Source: Cupriavidus malaysiensis
Lineage (GTDB): Bacteria > Pseudomonadota > Gammaproteobacteria > Burkholderiales > Burkholderiaceae
Assembly: GCF_001854325.1 (NCBI RefSeq)
Contig: NZ_CP017755.1
Coordinates: forward strand, 1,860,001 to 1,924,000
Direction: 5' to 3'
DNA: 64,000 nucleotides
This document shows positions 50,147-59,250 of this stretch, in pieces. Numbering within the stretch: the first letter of the stretch is position 1; each line of letters starts with the position of its first letter. The notes beneath the pieces were generated by a model, which saw only the letters and a program-made list of their open reading frames with translations, was not told the DNA's origin and ran no database searches. The position numbers were made by a program, and so were the translations under genes.

Positions 50147-50542
50147 TCACCCCTTCGCGCCGTCCGCGGCCGGCGCCCCCTTCTGCGCATTCGGCGCGCT
50201 CTGCTGCGGCGCCTGCGGCTTGACAGGTTCCGGCTGCGTGCCGACCAGTTCCAAGACGTTGTCGTTCGCGACGATCTTCACCGGATCCGTCGACTTCCAC
50301 TGCTTCCTGGGGATCAGCAGCTTCCACACCCCGCTCTTGCCGCTATCCCGGAACAGCGCGACGACGCCGACGTACTGCGCATCGTCTTTCATGGGTTCGC
50401 TGATGCTCGCCGCGGCATCGGGCCGGAGCACGACATCCCTGGTGGCCAGCAGGTCGGCTTTCAATCCATCCAGATCGTCGACGCGGAATCGGCTATAGCG
50501 CATTCTCAACAGCCGCCGTGGGAGTCTTGCGCACCTGCCGGA
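50147..50542 (-). pseudogene. TssJ-like type VI secretion lipoprotein remnant
   Basis: The frame is open from 50542, where an in-frame TAG (50543-50545) stops it upstream. From a TTG at 50509 it reads 120 residues. The core (SRFRVDDLDGLKADLLATRD... YVGVVALFRDSGKSGVWKLLIP) matches the C-terminal two-thirds of TssJ/VasD, which tethers the type VI membrane complex to the outer membrane. The signal peptide, lipobox and first strands are missing and no other type VI gene is nearby. The Gln/Pro/Ala tail is unusual. Most likely a decayed orphan; a short cytoplasmic product cannot be ruled out. Confidence 0.6.
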
Positions 50543-50788
50543 CTACGGGCTCGGGGATCTCTCACACATCTACCGCCACCTACCCGCATCCGCCCACCGG
50601 CCAGGAATCGGGGCCGGCCATAAGGAAAGGCCCGCAATCTCGCCACCCACCGCACCCAGGGCCACCCAGGGCTCCCTGGAGCACGACTTTGCCCGCCTTC
50701 GTGCGAGAATGCCGGTCACCCGACTGCTACGCCATCACGCTAGCTTGGCGAGGTCCACGCCGGGCTGCCCGGCCCTGGCCGGCCCCCG

Positions 50789-51985
50789 ATGACGATGTCA
50801 CTACCTATCCCTCTGTTCGATGCCATGCTGCGCGGCATGGTACTGGCCCTGCTGGCGCTGCTGGCCGCGCTGCTAGGGCGCGACCGCCCGGCCCTGCCCG
50901 CGGCACGCGCAGCCGCGGCACTGGCCGCCGGCCTGGCCGTGCAGGTTGCGAGCAGCATGCCCTGGTTCGAGCAGTCGGCGCCGCGGCTCTGGCAGGCACC
51001 GCTGGTCGGCATCGCGGTGGGCAATGCCGCGCTGCTCTGGATCTTCGTGCAGGCGCTCTTCGACGACGGTTTCGCCTTCCGCCCCGTCCATGCGCTTGCC
51101 TGGGCCGCCGCGAGCGGGCTCGGCACCCTGAACTGCGCGGTGCTGGCGCATAGCGGCTCGGCCGTCGCGCCCTTCACGACAGCCCTGCAGCGCGTCTTGC
51201 CGGGACTGTTCGCCGTGCTGACGATGATCGCCGCCGCGAAGGGCTGGCGCGGCGACCTGATCGAGGGCAGGCGCCGGCTGCGTGCCTTCATCGTGATTGC
51301 CGGCGTCGCCTACACCCTGCTGCAGCTTGCCGCCCGGCTCGCATCGCCCGATGGCCGGCTCTCGGACGCCGGCGCGACGCTCGACACCGCGCTGCTGTTG
51401 TGCATCGTGGCACCGCTGGCGTGCAGCATGCTGCGCATGACGGCCACGGAATTGTTTCCTTCGGCCCGCGCCATGGCGCCCCCGGAGCCCGGACCGCTGC
51501 CAGCGCCCCCACCGCCGCCCAGTCACACGGCGGCCGACGCCACGCCCGCCCGGCCCGAAACGCCCCCGCCCACGCCCTCTCCTGCCGAAGCCCTGGCGGC
51601 CGGCAACGGCCAGGCCAACGCGGCCGACGCGGCCGAACAGGCACTGGTGGACGCCTTGCTGCGGCTGATGGCCGACGAGCAGGCCTACCGCAGCGAGCAG
51701 CTCAGCGTGGCCAGCCTGGCCGCCCGGCTGGCGGTGCCGGAGTACCGCCTGCGCCGCGCCATCAACCAGCGTCTCGGCTACCGCAACTTCAGCGCCTTCG
51801 TCAACGGCTTCCGCCTGCGGGAAGCGCAGGCCGCGCTCAGCGATCCCGCCCGGCGCGCCCTGCCCGTGCTGACCATCGCGCTGGAAGCCGGCTTCCAGTC
51901 GATCGGCCCGTTCAACCGTGCCTTCAAGGCCGCCACCGGCGCCACGCCGAGCGAATACCGGCGCCAGAAGCTGGCCGATTCCTGA
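50789..51985 (+). CDS. AraC-family regulator with an N-terminal membrane domain
   Basis: A 398-aa protein. The first 225 residues contain six or seven hydrophobic helices (MVLALLALLAALLG, APLVGIAVGNAALLWIFVQAL and so on). A Pro/Ala-rich linker (about 225-275) leads to an AraC DNA-binding domain (about 290-395): SVASLAARLAVPEYRLRRAI, then VLTIALEAGFQSIGPFNRAFKAATGATPSEYRR. This membrane-bound one-component architecture suggests sensing of a lipophilic or envelope signal. The hydrolase gene follows after 144 nt on the same strand, with no direct evidence of regulation. Confidence 0.9.
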   Translation: MTMSLPIPLFDAMLRGMVLALLALLAALLGRDRPALPAARAAAALAAGLAVQVASSMPWFEQSAPRLWQAPLVGIAVGNAALLWIFVQALFDDGFAFRPVHALAWAAASGLGTLNCAVLAHSGSAVAPFTTALQRVLPGLFAVLTMIAAAKGWRGDLIEGRRRLRAFIVIAGVAYTLLQLAARLASPDGRLSDAGATLDTALLLCIVAPLACSMLRMTATELFPSARAMAPPEPGPLPAPPPPPSHTAADATPARPETPPPTPSPAEALAAGNGQANAADAAEQALVDALLRLMADEQAYRSEQLSVASLAARLAVPEYRLRRAINQRLGYRNFSAFVNGFRLREAQAALSDPARRALPVLTIALEAGFQSIGPFNRAFKAATGATPSEYRRQKLADS

Positions 51986-52129
51986 AATCGGCCAGCCGCG
52001 CACCAGCCGCCTGCGGCTTTCGGCGAGACGGCGGCGCCGCGCCCGGCCATGCTTCCCTCGGCGGGACGACAGTCTCCGGCAAGCGCCGGAGCCCCGCCTT
52101 CACTTCTTGACGATTTGACGAGGGTTTCC

Positions 52130-53152
52130 ATGCAAGGTTTACGTTGGGCCGGCCTGGTGCTGGCATGGCTGTGCGGCTTGGCGCACGCATCGATGGGGCT
52201 GACCGAGCTGCCGGCCACGGCGCAGGAAGGGCCGGTCACGATCTATTACCCGTCCGACAGCGCCAGCCGGCCCGAGCCGCGCGGGCGCTTCGTGCTGGAT
52301 GTGGCGGCCGACGGCCACCCGGTGCCCGGCAACGGCCGCCTGGTGGTGATCTCGCACGGCTCCGGCGGCGCCCCCTGGGTGCATGCCGACCTGGCACGCG
52401 AACTGGTCGAGGCCGGCTTCGTGGTCGCCATGCCGCTGCACCACGCCGATAACTACCTCGATCCCAGCGACCCGGGCCCCGACAGCTGGACCATCCGCCC
52501 CGCCGAAGTGTCGCGCGCCATCGACGCGGTCGGGCACGATCCGCGCTTCGCGCCGCTGCTGCGCCTGGACAAGGTCGGCATGTTCGGCATGTCCGCCGGC
52601 GGCCACACCGCCCTGAGCCTGGCCGGCGGGCGCTGGTCGCCGGCCCGCTTCGCGCGGCACTGCGACGCGCATATCGCCGAGGATTTCCAGTCCTGCGTCG
52701 GCCTGATCACCGAGCAGACCGGCGGGCCGCTCGACGGCCTGAAACGATGGCTGGCCCTGCGCGTGATCCACTTCCGCTTCGACGACGACACCCCGCGCGT
52801 CGACCACGATCCGCGCATCGCGGCGGTGGTGGCGGGCGTACCGGCCGCGGCCGACTTCGACATGGACTCGCTGGTGCGGCCGGCGGTGCCGCTCGGCCTC
52901 GTCACCGCCGGCCGGGACCTCTGGCTGACGCCGCGCTTCCACGCCGACCAGGTGCTGGCGGCCTGCCAGACCTGCGAGCACCTGGCCGACCTGCCCGACG
53001 GCGGCCACGGCGCGCTGCTGTCGCCGCCGCCACCCGGGCTGCATGGGCTCGTCGGCGAACTGCTGAACGATCCGCCGGGCTTCGACCGCGCCGAGGTGGC
53101 CGAGGCTCACCACAAGATCACGGCCTTCTTCCAGCGCCACCTGCTGCCGTGA
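52130..53152 (+). CDS. predicted secreted alpha/beta hydrolase
   Basis: A 340-aa exported protein with a signal sequence (GLRWAGLVLAWLCGLAHAS). The body has a dienelactone-hydrolase-like fold: an early strand motif VVISHGSGGAPW, the nucleophile elbow GMSAGGHTAL (near residue 165), a likely Asp in LVTAGRDLWLTP and His near DGGHGALL. The substrate is unknown. The ATG at 52130 is chosen because it directly precedes the signal peptide. Confidence 0.85.
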   Translation: MQGLRWAGLVLAWLCGLAHASMGLTELPATAQEGPVTIYYPSDSASRPEPRGRFVLDVAADGHPVPGNGRLVVISHGSGGAPWVHADLARELVEAGFVVAMPLHHADNYLDPSDPGPDSWTIRPAEVSRAIDAVGHDPRFAPLLRLDKVGMFGMSAGGHTALSLAGGRWSPARFARHCDAHIAEDFQSCVGLITEQTGGPLDGLKRWLALRVIHFRFDDDTPRVDHDPRIAAVVAGVPAAADFDMDSLVRPAVPLGLVTAGRDLWLTPRFHADQVLAACQTCEHLADLPDGGHGALLSPPPPGLHGLVGELLNDPPGFDRAEVAEAHHKITAFFQRHLLP

Positions 53153-53186
53153 CGGCCGCGCCGGAACGATGCAGCCTGAATGCGGC

Positions 53187-54620
53187 CTAGTGCAGCACTT
53201 CGTCGCCCGGCTGGGCCGGCTCGCCGGCATGCCGGCGCACTTCCGGCGACAGTTGCAGGAAGATCCAGGCCGATGCCGACGTGATCAGCCCCACGCAGAC
53301 GAAGGTGGCATGGAAGGCCGGCAGCACGCCGGTCAGGCCGTGGGCGCCGAACACCTGCTGGAAAGTGGCCAGCAAGGCACCGGCCGAGGTCACCGCCAGG
53401 CTCATCGACAGCATCTGCACCATCGACAGCATGCTGTTGCCGCTGCTGGCGCCGGCGCTGCCGAGATCCTTCAGCGTGACGGTATTCATGGCAGTGAACT
53501 GGACCGAGTTGACGGCGCCGAACACCGCCAGCTGCAGCAACAGCAGCCATAGCGGCTGAGCCGGAGAGATCAGCGCGAACGAGGCCATCGCCAGGCCGAC
53601 CGTGAAGGTATTGGCCACCAGCACGCGCCGGTAACCATGGCGCTCGATCAAGTTGGTGGCGATGCGCTTGGACAGCATGCCGGCGGCGGTGACCGGCAGC
53701 ATCATCAGGCCCGCGTCGAGCGGCGAATAGCCCAGGCTGAGCTGCAGCGTGAGCGGGATCAGGAAAGGCATGGCACCGTTGCCGATGCGCGCGAACAGGT
53801 TGCCCAGCAGCCCGACGCTGAAGCTATGGATGTGGAACAGCTTGAGCGGGAACAGCGGCTGGCTCTTGCGCCCGGCGTGCAGCACATAGGCGGTCAGCGC
53901 CGCCATGCTGCCGATCAGCAGCATCAGCACGGTGGCATGCTGGAAGCCCAGCTCGGCCAGGCCGTCCAGCGAGAAGGACAGCGTCACCATGGCCGTGGCC
54001 AGCAACACATAGCCGCCCAGGTCGAAGCCACCCAGGCCCGCCAGCTTGCTGTTGGGCATATAGCGCAGCGTGGCGATGCCGCCCGCCAGCCCGACCGGCA
54101 CGTTGATCAGGAAGATCCAGTGCCAGGACAGCGCCTGGGTCAGCCAGCCGCCCAGCGTGGGCCCGATCAGCGGCCCGACCATGCCGGGGATGGCGACGAA
54201 GCTCAGCGCCCGCAGGTACTGGTCGCGCGGGAAGGTGCGCAGCACGGCCAGGCGCCCCACCGGCAGCAGCATGGCGCCGCCTACCCCCTGGATCACCCGC
54301 GCCGCCACCAGCCACGCCAGCTGGCTGGAGTAGGCACACAGCACCGAGCCGGCCACGAACAGCACGATCGCCGTCTGGAAGATGGTGCGCGTGCCGAAGC
54401 GGTCGGCCAGCCAGCCGGAGGCCGGGATGATGACGGCCATGGTCAGCGAATAGGCAATGATCACCGACTGCATGCGCAACGGGCTCTCGCCGAGGCTGCG
54501 GGCCATGGCCGGCAATGCCGTGTTGACGATGGTGGAGTCGAGCGTCTGCATGAAGAAGCCGACGGCCACCACCCAGAGCATGATGCTGCGGTCGCGGTCG
54601 CTTTTCAGGGGGGAATTCAT
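53187..54620 (-). CDS. DHA2-family MFS exporter, MdtD-like
   Basis: A 477-aa transporter with fourteen predicted helices. The early motif FMQTLDSTIVNTALPAMARSLG and WHWIFLINVPVGLAGG are DHA2 signatures, and the overall sequence is closest to MdtD-like members. It probably exports a drug or metabolite by proton antiport. No adaptor or outer-membrane partner gene is adjacent. The start at 54620 gives the usual short cytosolic N-terminus. Confidence 0.9.
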   Translation of the reverse strand: MNSPLKSDRDRSIMLWVVAVGFFMQTLDSTIVNTALPAMARSLGESPLRMQSVIIAYSLTMAVIIPASGWLADRFGTRTIFQTAIVLFVAGSVLCAYSSQLAWLVAARVIQGVGGAMLLPVGRLAVLRTFPRDQYLRALSFVAIPGMVGPLIGPTLGGWLTQALSWHWIFLINVPVGLAGGIATLRYMPNSKLAGLGGFDLGGYVLLATAMVTLSFSLDGLAELGFQHATVLMLLIGSMAALTAYVLHAGRKSQPLFPLKLFHIHSFSVGLLGNLFARIGNGAMPFLIPLTLQLSLGYSPLDAGLMMLPVTAAGMLSKRIATNLIERHGYRRVLVANTFTVGLAMASFALISPAQPLWLLLLQLAVFGAVNSVQFTAMNTVTLKDLGSAGASSGNSMLSMVQMLSMSLAVTSAGALLATFQQVFGAHGLTGVLPAFHATFVCVGLITSASAWIFLQLSPEVRRHAGEPAQPGDEVLH

Positions 54621-54803
54621 GGGGGCAGGGATTCGGGGCGGAGACCGCGCACGCGCGGCCGGATCCCGCACCTTACTGCCGCGGCGCGCTGCCGACAAGG
54701 GGAAACCCTGATGTGGCGTGCGGTTTTCGCCCGCGTGGCGCGGCCGTGCCACGCCCACGGGCCGGCGCGGCCGGCAAGGAGTTGCCCCAGCCCCCGCGCC
54801 GGC

Positions 54804-56480
54804 TTATCCGGCCTGCCTGACGAAAACCGGGTTCGAGTAGAACCACAGGTCGCTGTAGTTGCGCAGGTTGATGGCATTGAAGCGGGCCTGGTCCTCGGCG
54901 ATAGTCGTGCGGCTGTCGGCCAGGGGGTTGCCACCCTGGGTCTCACCGGCCACATCGGGGCCCAGATTGGTGCCACGCAGGCGGAAATAGCGGCTGCCGG
55001 TCGCGGTGAAGGTATAGGTGACGGTGTTGTAGCCGTCCTTGTCCACCTTCCAGTCGGCGCGGGTGAAGGTAGCGATGACCTTGGTGGAGTCGTTGGTGTC
55101 CTTGTCGTAGGCGGGCGTGCCGGGCTTCGGCCGCTCGACCACGTCGCCGGCGATCAGGTCGATATGGTCGACCGCCGGCCGCGCGTTGAAGGAAACGCCG
55201 CTGCCGAGCGGGTATTCGTAGTTGTTGCGCTCCGGGCTCTTGAAGCGGATCGTGAGGGTGACCTTGTCGCCCGTCTTCACTGGCAGCTCGCCACCCATCT
55301 CGCGCGAGGTGCCGCCGGTCGACACCGTGAAGTCGAGTGCGTTGATCAGGTCGCCATAGACCGCGAAGCCCTTGCCGGAGCGCAATCCGTCGAGCAGCGA
55401 CTGCGCACTGCCATCCTTGAGCCAGACGTAGTTCTTGGCATAGGCGCCCGGATAGTAGCTGCTGCTGTAGATGCCGTTGGCCATCTCGAAATGGTGGTCG
55501 GAGTTGGCCACGTTCCAGATGCGGCGCCCTTCGCCCAGCAGCGCGTCCCAGATTCCACCGACCTGGGCCACGATGTAGTCCACTCCGCCATAGGTACGCG
55601 ACCTGGCGTTCTCCGGCGTGTAGGCGCTGGTGTAGCCGCCGCGGTCCGGCTCCAGTTGGCCGCCCACCATGCCTTCGATGGCGAAGAACTGGTTCGGCGC
55701 CAGGTCGTGCAACTCGCGGAAGTTCGCCGCCGTGTACTTGCCCGGATTGCGCGAGGGATGGTTGATCAGCGCGTAGCTGGTGTCGGGATAATTGGCCTTG
55801 AGCCAGGCGACCGCCTTGAGCGCGTCCGCATGCGTGCTGTAGCTGCGGGGGCCCTCGGCGCTCCAGGCCGCCACGTCGACCGGGTCGAACAGGGAGTCCG
55901 ACCGGTTGGTGAACAGGTACTCGAACTTGGCAACGGCCTTGGCCGCGGTCTCGAGCTTGCCGCCGCTCGGCGCGAAGATGCCGATATTCATGTGGTCGTG
56001 CGTCGGCATGTCCCATTCCGTGGCGGACAGGATCAGCTTGCCGGCATAACGCCCCGCCGCCTGCCATTGCTTGACGGCCGGCTGCTCGTACAGCGCCATG
56101 CCCTTCGAGAACGCCACGCTGCCACCGGCGATGGCGGCGCCGGTATGGTCGCGGTCCGATACGCGCAGATGATTGGACAGCGTGATCCAGTCGAGCTGGT
56201 ACTTGCCAAAGGCCTGGTCGAGCACGTCCGCCAGCGGCGTTTGCGCATCGTTCGACTGAATGGTGTGGACATGCAGGTCGCCGGTGGTCCAGCGGCCCTG
56301 CACCACCGGCGTCGGCGGAGCTGGCGGCGTCGTTGGCGAAGTCGGCTGCGTGCCGCCGCCATTGCCGGCGTTGGTGGCGTTGGTGGCGGGCACATCATCC
56401 CCGCCGCAGGCGTACAGGCCGGCGCCGATGGCGCAGGAAATGGCGAAGCCGATCAAGGGCTTGCGAGCGTGCAACAACAT
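54804..56480 (-). CDS. PHP-domain lipoprotein, predicted metallo-phosphoesterase
   Basis: A 558-aa exported protein with a lipobox (GAGLYACGG, Cys near residue 25) and a Thr/Pro/Gly-rich linker. From about residue 65 it is a PHP-like metallohydrolase: GDLHVHTIQSNDAQ supplies the first metal His pair, SNHLRVSDRDH, ILSATEWD, HDHMNIGI, INHPSRNPGKY and ANSDHHFEM are the later metal/active-site motifs. A C-terminal beta-rich domain follows. PHP proteins hydrolyse phosphoesters or related bonds, but the substrate is unknown. Being periplasmic or surface-exposed is unusual for the superfamily. Confidence 0.82.
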   Translation of the reverse strand: MLLHARKPLIGFAISCAIGAGLYACGGDDVPATNATNAGNGGGTQPTSPTTPPAPPTPVVQGRWTTGDLHVHTIQSNDAQTPLADVLDQAFGKYQLDWITLSNHLRVSDRDHTGAAIAGGSVAFSKGMALYEQPAVKQWQAAGRYAGKLILSATEWDMPTHDHMNIGIFAPSGGKLETAAKAVAKFEYLFTNRSDSLFDPVDVAAWSAEGPRSYSTHADALKAVAWLKANYPDTSYALINHPSRNPGKYTAANFRELHDLAPNQFFAIEGMVGGQLEPDRGGYTSAYTPENARSRTYGGVDYIVAQVGGIWDALLGEGRRIWNVANSDHHFEMANGIYSSSYYPGAYAKNYVWLKDGSAQSLLDGLRSGKGFAVYGDLINALDFTVSTGGTSREMGGELPVKTGDKVTLTIRFKSPERNNYEYPLGSGVSFNARPAVDHIDLIAGDVVERPKPGTPAYDKDTNDSTKVIATFTRADWKVDKDGYNTVTYTFTATGSRYFRLRGTNLGPDVAGETQGGNPLADSRTTIAEDQARFNAINLRNYSDLWFYSNPVFVRQAG

Positions 56481-56782
56481 GGTGTTTCCCTGGGAGTGAA
56501 AGGGCGGACCCGTGCGGCTTCTGGCCTGCCGGACCCTTGTGCGGCGCATCATAGCGGTGGCATATGACACACACGTGACCCATTCACCACTAAATTCCTA
56601 CTAACACAATATAGTTCTTACAGATAGAACAAAAGGAAAAATCATCCGGTCCACGGCTGCCGTCCGGCCCGACGCTCCCGCGCCTGCGATGCACGCCCGG
56701 TGCTACGCTGATGGCCAGGCATCGCGCCCTCCGCGCCGCCTCCGGCGACCGCCCCCGCGCGAGACATCGAGGAGCAATGATC
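56481..56782. other. divergent promoter region
   Basis: No gene is supported. An AT-rich core (about 56570-56645) includes a dyad GTTCT-N7-AGAAC at 56614-56630, the best regulatory candidate between the PHP lipoprotein and the amidotransferase. Confidence 0.45.
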
Positions 56783-57631
56783 ATGTGCCGCTGGCTGGCC
56801 TATTCGGGCAACCCCATCCATCTGGAAACCGTGCTGTTCCGCGCCCAGCACTCGCTGATCGACCAGAGCCTGCACTCGCGCATGGGCCATACCACCACCA
56901 ACGGCGACGGCTTCGGCGTCGGCTGGTATGGCGTGCCGACGGAGCCGCCCTTCCGCTACCGTTGCGTGGCGCCGGCCTGGAGCGACCGCAACCTGCGCGA
57001 GGCCGCGCGGGCGATCCGCTCGCCGCTGTTCGTCGCCCATGTGCGCGCTGCTACCGACACCCCGGCGCAGGAGACCAACTGTCACCCCTTCCGGCACGGC
57101 CGCTGGCTGTTCGCCCACAACGGCCTGATCCGCGACTACCCGGCGGTACGGCGCGAATTGATGCTGATGATCGCCCCCGACCTGTTTCCCGTCATCGAGG
57201 GCTCCACCGATTCGGAGGTCATGTTCCTTCTCGCCCTGACCTACGGGCTGGAGCGCAACCCGGTGCAGGCGCTGGAGCAGATGGTGGGCGTGGTGGAGGC
57301 CACCGGCGCGGCCAAGGGCATCCAGCATCCACTGAACATGACCGTCGCCGCCACCGACGGCGAGCGGATCGTGGCCGTGCGCTATTCCAGCGAGGGAGAG
57401 TCGCGTTCGCTGTTCCACAGTGCCTCGTTCCGCCACCTGCGTGCGCTCTATCCGGACGACCGGCGCATCACCGCCGCCGGCGACGATGCCTTCCTGGTCC
57501 TCTCGGAGCCGCTGATCGACCTGCCCGGCGCCTGGGAGGAGGTCCCCGAGGCGACCGCGGTCGTGGCGCACGCCGGCAACGTCGAGCAGCGTCCCTTCCG
57601 GCCGCACCTACCGGCGTTGCCGGCGCCATAG
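56783..57631 (+). CDS. class II glutamine amidotransferase, YafJ-like
   Basis: A 282-aa Ntn-type amidotransferase. The ATG at 56783, not 56777, makes Cys the second residue (MCRWLAYSG), which becomes the N-terminal nucleophile after Met removal; GGAG is 8 nt upstream. Other motifs: TTNGDGFGVGWYG, FVAHVRAAT, NCHPFRHGRWLFAHNGLIRD, and STDSEVMF. It hydrolyses glutamine or a gamma-glutamyl compound. YafJ and EgtC are the nearest named relatives; no ergothioneine genes are nearby. Confidence 0.92.
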   Translation: MCRWLAYSGNPIHLETVLFRAQHSLIDQSLHSRMGHTTTNGDGFGVGWYGVPTEPPFRYRCVAPAWSDRNLREAARAIRSPLFVAHVRAATDTPAQETNCHPFRHGRWLFAHNGLIRDYPAVRRELMLMIAPDLFPVIEGSTDSEVMFLLALTYGLERNPVQALEQMVGVVEATGAAKGIQHPLNMTVAATDGERIVAVRYSSEGESRSLFHSASFRHLRALYPDDRRITAAGDDAFLVLSEPLIDLPGAWEEVPEATAVVAHAGNVEQRPFRPHLPALPAP

Positions 57632-57888
57632 CATAGGCGCCCCCCCCGGCTGACGCCCTCGGCCGACACCTTGGCCGACGGGCCAGCGGTGCCGGCAGGC
57701 ACGGCCCGCGGCGAACCATCCTGGCCGCAGGGACATCCGCACACGCGCGCCGCGCTTCGTGGACAATGTCCGCAGCCGCGGCGCACGCCGCGGTCCTTGC
57801 CATGCTGATCGGAGAACACCTTGACCGAGCCACTGCTCATGCCCGGACGGCGCGCCCGCGCCGCCGTCCCGGCGCACCGGAGGCAGCC

Positions 57889-59091
57889 ATGACGACCGCC
57901 ATGCTGCTGGAGAACATCCACCAGAGCGCCACCGCGCCGCTGCAGGGCGCCGGCATCTCGGTCGACCGCCGCACGGGCGCGCTGGCCGGCGACGAGTTGC
58001 GCCAGGTGCTGGCCGCCCACGACCTGGTCGGCATCCGCTCCGCCACCCACCTGCGCGCGGCGGACATCGCCAGCGCGCCGCAACTGCTGTCGATCGGCTG
58101 CTTCTGCATCGGCACCTCCCAGGTCGACCTCGAGGCCGCCGCCGCGGCCGGCATTCCCGTCTTCAACGCGCCGTTCTCCAACACGCGCTCGGTGGCCGAG
58201 CTGGTGATCGCCGAGGCCGTGATGCTGCTGCGGCGCATTCCGGAGAAGAGCGCGCTGGCACATGCCGGCAAGTGGGCCAAGGGCGCCAGCGGCGCCTTCG
58301 AGGCGCGTGGCAAGACCATCGCCATCGTCGGCTACGGCAATATCGGCTCGCAGGTCGGCGTGCTGGCCGAGGCCATGGGCATGCAGGTGGTCTACTTCGA
58401 CGTGCTGGCCCGCCTCTCGCTGGGCTCGGCGCGTGCCTGCGCCACGCTCGAGGAGGCGGTCGGGCAGGCCGACGTGGTCACGCTGCACGTGCCCGCCACG
58501 CCGCGCACCCGCAACCTGGTCGATGCGCGGGTGCTGGCCGCGTGCAAACCCGGCGCCATCCTGATCAATGCCTCGCGCGGCACCGTGGTCGACATTGCCG
58601 CGCTGGCTGCGGCGCTGCGCGAGAAGCGCCTGGGCGGTGCCGCCATCGATGTCTTCCCCGAAGAGCCCAAGACCAACAGCGAGCCGTTCGTCAGCGAGCT
58701 GCAGGGCCTGCCCAACGTGCTGCTGACCCCGCACGTCGGCGGCAGCACCGAGGAGGCGCAGGAGAACATCGGCACCGAAGTGGCGGCCAAGCTGGTCCAC
58801 TTCCTGACCACCGGCGGCACCATCGGCGCGGTCAACTTCCCCGAGGTCGATCCCGGCCCTCTGCAGGCGCCGGCACGCCTGCTGAACGTGCACAGCAACG
58901 CCCCCGGCGCGCTGGCCGCGCTCAACACGCTGCTGGCACAGGACGGCGCCAACATCACCGGCCAGCACCTGCAGACGCGCGGCGCCACCGGCTATGTGGT
59001 GACCGACCTGGACCGCGTGCCCTCCGCCGGGCTGATGGAGGCACTGCGCGCGCACGCCGGCTTTGTGCGCTCGCGCCTGCTGACGCGCTGA
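57889..59091 (+). CDS. serA: D-3-phosphoglycerate dehydrogenase with ACT domain
   Basis: A 400-aa enzyme of the first step of serine biosynthesis. The substrate domain is split around a Rossmann domain (VGYGNIGSQVGVLAEAMGM, near residue 145), with the catalytic Arg/Glu/His in NASRGTVVDI, DVFPEEP and LTPHVGGSTEEAQ. A C-terminal ACT domain (about 325-400, NVHSNAPGALAALNTLLAQDGANI) implies feedback inhibition by serine, as in the Escherichia coli type. GGAGG lies 5 nt before the ATG. Confidence 0.95.
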   Translation: MTTAMLLENIHQSATAPLQGAGISVDRRTGALAGDELRQVLAAHDLVGIRSATHLRAADIASAPQLLSIGCFCIGTSQVDLEAAAAAGIPVFNAPFSNTRSVAELVIAEAVMLLRRIPEKSALAHAGKWAKGASGAFEARGKTIAIVGYGNIGSQVGVLAEAMGMQVVYFDVLARLSLGSARACATLEEAVGQADVVTLHVPATPRTRNLVDARVLAACKPGAILINASRGTVVDIAALAAALREKRLGGAAIDVFPEEPKTNSEPFVSELQGLPNVLLTPHVGGSTEEAQENIGTEVAAKLVHFLTTGGTIGAVNFPEVDPGPLQAPARLLNVHSNAPGALAALNTLLAQDGANITGQHLQTRGATGYVVTDLDRVPSAGLMEALRAHAGFVRSRLLTR

Positions 59092-59250
59092 GCGCCCGGT
59101 ACGCGGCGGCGGTGCGGGCGGCCCGGGCGGCGCCGTGCTTCCGCGGCGAGCTGGGAAAGCCTGCACGGTTCGTGCGGGCGGCCGGCGCGGCGCCCGAGCA
59201 GGCCGCCGCAGTGCAGCCCCGAGCCGCACGCTCAAGCATCCCGCCTCGCC

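Noticed and set aside
50147..50509. Intact type VI secretion component
   Set aside because: The signal peptide and lipobox are missing, an in-frame stop lies upstream, and no other type VI gene is near.
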